DNA from: Taeniopygia guttata
Lineage: Eukaryota > Chordata > Aves > Passeriformes > Estrildidae
DNA: 64,000 nucleotides
NCBI RefSeq assembly: GCF_048771995.1
Contig: NC_133027.1
Span: forward strand, 57,845,501-57,909,500
Direction of reading: 5' to 3'
The position numbers were made by a program, and so were the translations under genes. Shown in pieces: positions 58,801 through 64,000 of this stretch (position 1 is the stretch's first letter; the number at the start of each line of letters is the position of its first letter). The notes under the pieces are model-generated. The model was not told where the DNA came from. It saw nothing but the letters and a program-made list of their open reading frames with translations, and ran no database searches.

Positions 58801-61538
58801 AGTTTTGGCACATGTCCCAGAAAAGGGGATCCTTCAGGCAGAGGCTGCTCACAGCAGGTAATATGGACAAGGCATCTATGAGGAAGAGAATTTAACCATA
58901 ACATGCTGGCTGCTCTGAGGGTAAGGTATGATCCAGCCTGGTTTGTTTATTTATTAGGAAAGTTCTAGCTTTTGTTGTTTGGGGTTTTTTTAATAATTTG
59001 GTGAATTTTTAATTTTGTGAATGTGTCTAATAGCTCTGAAATCTATGCTCGTTTTTCAGGCAATATCCTGAAAATATCCTGTGGCCATGACATCCACAAC
59101 TGAGGTGAGCAATGCATGAAGAAGTGTCTCCTGTTTGTTACAAAACTATCTCCACTACAACACCTTCAGAGCAAAAGCAGAGGGTTTTACCTTGGTTTGC
59201 AACACACAGAAAACATCTATTTATTTATTTATTTAGCTAAAGGAGGCACAAATTTACAAGTAACAATAGCTTGTTTTGACTGGCAATGCAGAGAGATATG
59301 ACAGCAAGACCATTTTTATTGACTATCCATCATGTCTGCATAGCTAGGGGCAACTCCGTTGCCTAAAGATAGCTGATTAGCACTGCCTCCAAAAGAGCTG
59401 GATTGTAAGTGAAAGCAAAGGGAAGTTATTGGGGCAGCCTGAAGCACAGATAAAGAGCTTTGGGAATGTATTAATAGTGACCACCCTCCTGGTGTAAACA
59501 AACCTGTGATCTGTATATGTATGTTTCTTAAAAGATATTTGGTTGGCAAATACTCTGGGTGATCCCAGGAGATAATAGGCGATCCTTGGAGGGATTTGGA
59601 AGGAATAACTCTACCCAAGAGTTAGGCACCTTGCTTAGGTCTGCAGTAATACAGGTTACCTGAGATTCTCAGGATCTCTGAATCTTTCCCTAAAGTCAGG
59701 CAGCCTGATCTGAGCACTGAAAAATATTCCCTTCTGTTAAAGCTTGACCATTCTAAGGAAGCTCTGGGTCTGTCATAAAACATATTGTTGGTTAGAGCAC
59801 TTGCCAAAGTTTCAAGATCTCAGTTTAAAATTAAGTCGTGTGCATGGAAGTAAGAGGAAAAGCAGCTTCTGGTTCTTTCCCTGGATCTTGGACAGGAGCT
59901 GCCCAGCAGTGTAACTTAGCCCAGAAAAACAAGGTTATTTTGGGCTTTAGGTACTAAAAGGGCTAGACTGCATGTACATCAACACAGTGCTCCAAGGTCT
60001 CACTGTAAGTGTTCATATCTGCTTGCAATTCTAATCCCATTCATCTAAATTCCACCAGGAATTTTAAACACTTGTCACAGGCCTCATAGACAAGAGCAAT
60101 GATACAAACTTTTGCCCTACACAATGATGTTAACACTATGTTTTGGTTTATAACAGTAGATCACCACATGACTGGTTTTATTTTTAAGTAAATCTGACAT
60201 CCCATCTCTTGCAGGATGTCTTGCTCAATGTTTGGGTTTTCATTCTTTATGGCCGCCTTACTGAACCTGGCAGTCATTCAAGACACCACAACAATATCCT
60301 TTCCTCATCAAAAGGAAGCTTGCTGTGCAAGGAACTTCATTCCTATTGACTGATAAATTTTAATCTACCAAATATTCTGTATCCCTGCTGCTTTGATGCT
60401 ATTTATAACAAAGCTTCCCTTTATTTTCGCATTTCAGGAAAATAATAATCCTAATATGAACTCTGGTGTCCAGCCTGACACTAAACAAAGTCTCCCAGCT
60501 AAAGAATGAAAGCAGCCAGCCAAGCTGTCCTCCAGTGAGGAGAAGCAGCTAACTCCTCTGAGCATCTGTGTAAGACAGTCAGACTGCCAAAATAAACCAT
60601 GTCCCCGTTTGTGTATCCGGTTTATTTGGGGCTTGCTCTGTAGATTTTTTTATCATCCTGGTGATCATCCATGTAATAACAAATCCATTCCCTCACCTCC
60701 TAATCATTGGAGGACAAATGCATTAACCAGGATGGATTTGGGTTACTCTTTGTCTGCTGACTCCAGGGCCAATGCTTTGCTCCCAAGAAAAAGATATTAT
60801 GACAAGCAGATGCAGCCAGAGTCTTTGTCTTTCAAAAATCCCTCACTTTCCCTAACCAAGAAAAAAAGAAGGTAACAGCTCTCACCAATCACGTAGCATG
60901 TCATCCAGGTTCCCTTGCCAAACACGCCTTGGAGAAACCGGAATATCAAAAATACAGTAAAATTTGGTGAAAATGCCACTATGATACCACATATTCCAAC
61001 CCCAAGGCAGGAGAGAAGGTAGATGAGGATTCTGCCATATCTGTTGAAAAAGGAAAAGAAAGTGGAAATCATCAATGGTGCCTGTTAAATATCCTTCAGA
61101 AAACATCAGTCAGAAAGCTCCTCTGAACGCTTCCTTTTTGTTTCTGCGTCCTTCTGCCCTTTCTGGGTCCAGATGTGCACAGAAAACTTTGGAAACCATA
61201 AGGAAAGCTCATTTCATAGCATTTTAAGCTCTAAACACAACTAGTAAATACAATTGCATACAGTTTCCAGCCCAAATCAAAGCAAAGATTACATTGGCTG
61301 GGTTTTGTTTACTCAGTTTGGGGATATTTATCCCAAGAGAATTAAACCTGCAAAATGTTGACACATGCCTGTTGCAGGTGATACTGAGAGTGGTTTCACC
61401 TCCCAACAAACCAAAGTATGAGCTCATACTGTACCTGTCAGCAGCATAGCCCAGAATGAATGCTCCAGCCAGGAACCCCAGATTGAGGATGGCCTGTGAG
61501 AGATCCAGCATCCAGGCATTGCCACACACAAGATCATA
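46840..61538 (-). CDS. SLC22A3: Organic cation transporter 3, exons 2 to 11 (exon 1 outside)
   Basis: Polyspecific, membrane-potential-driven transporter of organic cations and monoamines (OCT3) of the major facilitator superfamily, in the plasma membrane. Ten exons on the minus strand join in phase (104, 155, 166, 118, 98, 215, 109, 113, 100 and 58 coding nt; 411 residues plus stop), from the end of the large extracellular loop to the C-terminus. Hallmarks are GYAADRYGR between TM2 and TM3, PESPRWL after TM6, and the substrate-binding Asp in TM11 (CSSLCDLGG). Stretches such as [19 protein letters not shown] and [14 protein letters not shown] match OCT3 as I recall it better than OCT1 or OCT2. 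The first exon, with TM1 and most of the extracellular loop, lies beyond 64,000. The order PLG(+)/SLC22A3(-) is the mouse order. No break was seen in the exons present. Confidence 0.93.
47627..47726 (-). CDS. SLC22A3: SLC22A3 exon 10 (TM12)
   Basis: Acceptor CATTGTAG and donor AAG|GTATAA, 100 nt. Encodes [18 protein letters not shown] then [12 protein letters not shown], the end of TM12 and the PETKG/LPET motifs at the start of the cytoplasmic tail. Confidence 0.93.
48917..49029 (-). CDS. SLC22A3: SLC22A3 exon 9 (TM11)
   Basis: Acceptor TTTTGCAG and donor TTCA|GTAAGA, 113 nt. Encodes [15 protein letters not shown] then [17 protein letters not shown]. The Asp in CDLGG is the TM11 residue that contacts cationic substrates in OCTs. 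Confidence 0.94.
49275..49383 (-). CDS. SLC22A3: SLC22A3 exon 8 (TM10)
   Basis: Acceptor TGTGAACAG and donor CAG|GTATGT, 109 nt. Encodes [20 protein letters not shown] and [15 protein letters not shown], including the ELYPT motif common to SLC22 proteins. Confidence 0.95.
49791..49930 (-). mobile_element. CR1 LINE fragment (3' end)
   Basis: TAGAATCATAGAATCATTTAGG is the reversed CR1 tail (the 8-bp tail unit ATTCTATG read on the minus strand), followed by TTGGAAAAGAC, GAGTCCAACC and ACCACTAAACC, typical of avian CR1. The element lies on the minus strand and is cut short at its 5' side. It is in SLC22A3 intron 7. Confidence 0.85.
51057..51120 (+). repeat. AAAAC-rich simple repeat
   Basis: Tandem AAAAC units followed by AAC and A-rich units, in SLC22A3 intron 7. 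Confidence 0.85.
51748..51962 (-). CDS. SLC22A3: SLC22A3 exon 7 (TM7 to TM9)
   Basis: Acceptor CTGTTTAG and donor GAAG|GTAATT, 215 nt, the length typical of this exon in the SLC22 family. Encodes [53 protein letters not shown] and CLITAFLPE. Confidence 0.96.
52100..52197 (-). CDS. SLC22A3: SLC22A3 exon 6 (cytoplasmic loop, start of TM7)
   Basis: Acceptor TGTCTCCTCAG and donor CCTG|GTGAGT, 98 nt. Encodes [20 protein letters not shown] then [13 protein letters not shown]. The NPSFLDL motif matches human OCT3 as I recall it. Confidence 0.94.
55303..55723 (-). mobile_element. CR1 LINE, 3' part, interrupted by an LTR
   Basis: TTCATAGAATCATAGAATGG opens a minus-oriented CR1 3' end with the classic avian strings GGTTTGGGTTGGAAGGG, CATCTAGTTCCAGCTCCC, CTGTTCCAATGCCTC and CAGCTCTCTCAGCCTTTCC. 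The element stops at an inserted LTR and resumes beyond it at 56,111. It lies in SLC22A3 intron 5. Confidence 0.9.
55724..56107 (+). mobile_element. Solo LTR-like fossil inserted in a CR1
   Basis: About 385 bp starting TGTGACA and ending TTTACA, with a TATA-like region near 55,993 and a poly(A) signal AATAAA (56,032-56,037), in the order of a plus-oriented LTR. It splits a CR1 element, and GTGCTC stands on both sides (55,718-55,723 and 56,111-56,116) as a likely 6-bp target duplication; the exact right end is uncertain by three bases. No internal retroviral sequence is present, so it reads as a solo LTR. It is younger than the CR1 it interrupts. Confidence 0.75.
56111..56185 (-). mobile_element. 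CR1 LINE, continuation beyond the LTR
   Basis: CTCCAGCCCTCTGATCATTT, CCCTCCTCTGGACTCACTCC and AACAGCTCTAGGTCTTTC continue the minus-oriented CR1 that was broken at 55,723. The 5' limit, around 56,185, is approximate. Confidence 0.8.
56205..56461 (+). mobile_element. CR1 LINE fragment, opposite strand (end of pol ORF)
   Basis: On the plus strand this stretch encodes a decayed copy of the C-terminal part of the CR1 reverse-transcriptase protein: [33 protein letters not shown] and [10 protein letters not shown], close to the avian CR1 pattern. It is oriented opposite to the CR1 on its left, so it is a separate insertion or a rearranged piece. Confidence 0.8.
56463..56530 (-). mobile_element. 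Short CR1 LINE 3' fragment
   Basis: AGAATCATAGAATGTTTTGG and GAAAGGGACTTCAATGATC form the reversed CR1 tail and the adjacent 3' untranslated part on the minus strand, ending within about 70 bp. Confidence 0.75.
57215..57332 (-). CDS. SLC22A3: SLC22A3 exon 5 (loop 6-7)
   Basis: Acceptor TTCTTACAG and donor GAG|GTACAG, 118 nt. Encodes [19 protein letters not shown] then [27 protein letters not shown] is the SLC22 signature in the large cytoplasmic loop. Confidence 0.95.
58309..58474 (-). CDS. SLC22A3: SLC22A3 exon 4 (TM5, TM6)
   Basis: Acceptor TCTGCTTAG and donor ATTG|GTAATG, 166 nt. Encodes [38 protein letters not shown] and [15 protein letters not shown]. Against human OCT3 (QRRIVG, from memory) this exon is one codon shorter at QRMVG, in the loop before TM5. 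Confidence 0.95.
60886..61040 (-). CDS. SLC22A3: SLC22A3 exon 3 (TM3, TM4)
   Basis: Acceptor TTTTTCAACAG and donor ATTG|GTGAGA, 155 nt. Encodes [18 protein letters not shown] and [19 protein letters not shown], nearly identical to human OCT3. Confidence 0.96.
61435..61538 (-). CDS. SLC22A3: SLC22A3 exon 2 (TM2)
   Basis: Acceptor TTGTTCCCACAG and donor ACAG|GTACAG, 104 nt, entered in phase 0. Encodes [18 protein letters not shown] then [17 protein letters not shown]. The DLVC/AWMLD stretch is the end of the large extracellular loop. Confidence 0.96.
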
Positions 61539-64000
61539 CTGTGGGAACAAGGGAGAGGCATAAACACCCAGGTGGGTCATTTGTGACCCTTGCCAAGAGG
61601 ATGCTGCCTTTCATACATCAATTGTCCAGATTTGGAAAGCAGTTTGCAGTGTTCTGAAAACACCACTGTTAAATACGGTGCCAAGGCAAAGTCCTGACTT
61701 CGTTTGCTGAAGAATAAGGGTCCACAACTATTGCCAGTGAAAACAGCACCTTATAGAAATCTATTAGTTTCGTTATTCTTCTTAATGCCTTCTAGATAAA
61801 AGCAAAAACATGTAGATTCTGAGGAAACTGAAAACACATCTCAGGTCAATTGCAGACACACTGAATAAGTATTTTCTTGGTATAGCTTTCCCAGACTTTT
61901 CTATTCCTTATACTGCAGCATCTGTAACTCCCTAGCACTACTAGCAGGGATGGGGGTGGGGATGAGTGGAAGCAAAGGGAAGGGGAAAGTGGTTGAGAGG
62001 AAGGAAGGCACTAGGAACTAAAACTAGAATTAAACTAAAACTGAAGTAATTCTATAGGCAGCGTGGCATGGGAAATTACTTTAGTTGTTCATGGAGAATA
62101 AAGAAATGTAACCACTGCAGACCATATGGGATTTGGGAGGTTTCAATCCATACCTGGGGTAATCTTTGCAACAATGAGACCTCAGGACCAAAGGAAGCCA
62201 CAGACAACAGCAGGTGCCAGCATTTACCTAGAGAGACCCTTTTGCTTTCAAATGTAAGCTATAAGAAATTTTTGAATTGTCAACAAGGTGCTGGTCGCTG
62301 AAGCACACACAGTGTGCCACATTTGTGCTCACCAGCACATGACAACACCAATGCTCAAGCACTCTGCTTGAGCAGAGTGGGCACAGGGTGGGCTAGAGAG
62401 ACAGCAGAGAGAGTAGCCTCTTTGGCTATTCACAGTTCTCCAGGCCCTAAAATTTTGTATCATGTGCCCAAGAGACATCCCAGCTCATTTGCATGCTGTA
62501 TCTCAGAGGTGCCTACACAGGACATACAAGGGGCACCTCACAGCTCTACAGCCTGACAGATATCCCACCTCCACTGACTTTAAACAAAGCCATAGTTTTT
62601 ATGTCAACTCCACTACTCCAGGAAGCCGGACTGGCCACCTGTCAGCCAAGTCAATCTATGAGCACCTGGCTTCCACTTCTGTAAGTCTTGAGCAAGAGCT
62701 ACAGAAACCTCTGAGAGGAATAAAACCTGCTCTCAGCTGTCATACTCAAGAGCAATAGAAATGCTTTCCTAAATTAGATTGAACATGGAGCAGCACTTTC
62801 AGATTTCAAATGCTGCTTAACCTCTTGCTTTTTGAAGCTATGACAATGTTAGCAAATGGTACCAAAAGATGTATCTTTGGAAAACAGTAGGGATTTATGA
62901 GAATGACCTTTAAAAGAAGATTTTTAAAAATTGCAATGCAATTGCCTGTGCTGAAGCCAGAGGCCAGGACTCTCCTCGACCTCTTTTCAAAACTAGTATT
63001 TTTTTTTAATTATTTTACCTCTCTTTACTGCAAATAAGCAAGGAATAAACTATCATGAAAGAAGGTAGGAGAACAATTGCATACCAGAAAGGAAGGGGAA
63101 AGTAACAGAGAGGATTCTTTCATCTGTACACCAATTTCCTACGATTTATGCAGCAGCTGAAACCATCTCTACACTAACAATATAGTCAAATACTGTATGT
63201 ATTCTGGGAAATAGTGCCATACAGGAAACTTCTAAGGAGCTATGGGCTCTTTCTGAAGATTGGTGACAATACACTAACTGTTCTCCTAAGTTAGCCCTGC
63301 ACTTTGTCATTTTTAAAGTATTTAAATAAATTCTGATATAGATAAGCACTTCTGTTTGCTTGACGTAGCACCTAGCAATGAAGTCATCATGCTCCTAATT
63401 GTTTTTCATTTGCAAAAATAACCTTTAGAGGGGAATGTAACCTTTAAAAAAGAATTGAACACCCCGCAGAAACCTTTTCTTAATCCAAGCCACCTGTCAG
63501 ACCCACTTCATTGCTCCAGCTGTGACCTGGTTTGGTTGTGCATGAAACTTATCCCTATATGCATCCTTTGGATAAAAATCATCTGCAACAGTTTACCCAC
63601 ACTTTCAGACTGCCTCCAGTTAGTCCTCCTGTATGACATCCCTCCCAAACACCTCCCACATTCCTTGCTATCAGCCTCCACAAAGGGTAGTGGTGTGGTG
63701 CCTCCTCTCTCTTTCTGAACATTCATACACCTGTCCATGCATGGGCTGATGTTTACACTTCTAAAAATGCTAAAGCATTTATTGCAGTGCCGGAGGCGGG
63801 GAGAGAAGGATATGAAAATGTAAAGTAAAGCAAAACCTTAGGGTTTTCTTCCCCTGATCTTAAGCCTATTTGTTGTTCTGTACAGCACTGGCTACGCTCC
63901 AGTAGCCACTGAACCCTCAACAGACCCTGCTAGAAAGCAGCAAGCTGGCTCCTCAAGGTAATCACCAAGCAAGTGACCTAGCTCAGCTGGCCAGCTCCAG
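61539..64000 (-). other. SLC22A3 intron 1 (partial)
   Basis: Sequence upstream of exon 2 up to the window edge. No exon 1 coding sequence (TM1 or Cys-rich extracellular loop) was found, so exon 1 lies to the right. Open frames at 62.3-62.8 kb and 63.5-63.7 kb show no recognisable features. Confidence 0.6.

Larger units (their letters stand above)
57333..61434 (-). other. SLC22A3 introns 2 to 4
   Basis: Introns of about 1.0, 2.4 and 0.4 kb around exons 4 and 3. Only short open frames without family features occur. A small ATTT run lies near 59,220. Confidence 0.6.

Noticed and set aside
1-64000. Search for tRNA, rRNA, CRISPR arrays, bacterial operons and nested genes
   Set aside because: Nothing supportable was found; the sequence is ordinary avian nuclear DNA outside the features listed.

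Overview
This is nuclear DNA from a bird, probably a songbird. The window has CR1 LINE fragments in avian form, two LTR fossils of avian type, a low-GC background with short introns, and vertebrate exon-intron structure. No bacterial-type genes are present, and most longer open frames are chance or shadow frames.

Two protein genes are clear. PLG (plasminogen) lies on the + strand, with all 19 coding exons between 18,915 and 41,950. The exons join in phase into a predicted protein of 802 residues: signal peptide, PAN/apple domain, five kringles and a trypsin-like protease domain with an intact His614-Asp657-Ser752 triad. SLC22A3 (organic cation transporter 3) lies on the - strand, converging on PLG. 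Coding exons 2 to 11 are seen between 61,538 and 46,840; exon 1 is beyond the right edge. The ten exons give 411 residues plus a stop and cover TM2 to TM12.

Layout. 1-3.7 kb: AT-rich DNA with no recognisable coding exon, possibly first-intron sequence of a leftward gene. 3.7-4.7 kb: a dense CpG island with a GC-rich minisatellite and one strong minus-strand splice donor. From the vertebrate gene order MAP3K4(-)/PLG(+)/SLC22A3(-) this is probably the MAP3K4 promoter and first exon, but no MAP3K4 coding sequence is visible. 4.8-18.8 kb: intergenic, with one solo-LTR-like fossil at 11.8-12.4 kb. 18.8-42.1 kb: PLG, with an HNF1-like site before exon 1 and a poly(A) signal at 42,050. 42.1-46.8 kb: the space between the convergent 3' ends. 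46.8-61.5 kb: SLC22A3, with CR1 fragments in its introns and a nested CR1/LTR cluster at 55.3-56.5 kb. 61.5-64 kb: intron 1 of SLC22A3.

PLG makes the secreted liver zymogen of the fibrinolytic protease plasmin. SLC22A3 makes a polyspecific membrane transporter of organic cations and monoamines. They are neighbours by old synteny and do not share a pathway. The most interesting points are in PLG: an apparently intact lysine-binding site in kringle 3 (disabled in human), a glycosylation sequon in kringle 4 rather than kringle 3, a changed residue in the new N-terminus of the protease chain, and a possible in-phase alternative terminal exon in intron 18 that would replace the exon carrying the catalytic serine. 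Statements about human proteins are from memory and were not checked by alignment.
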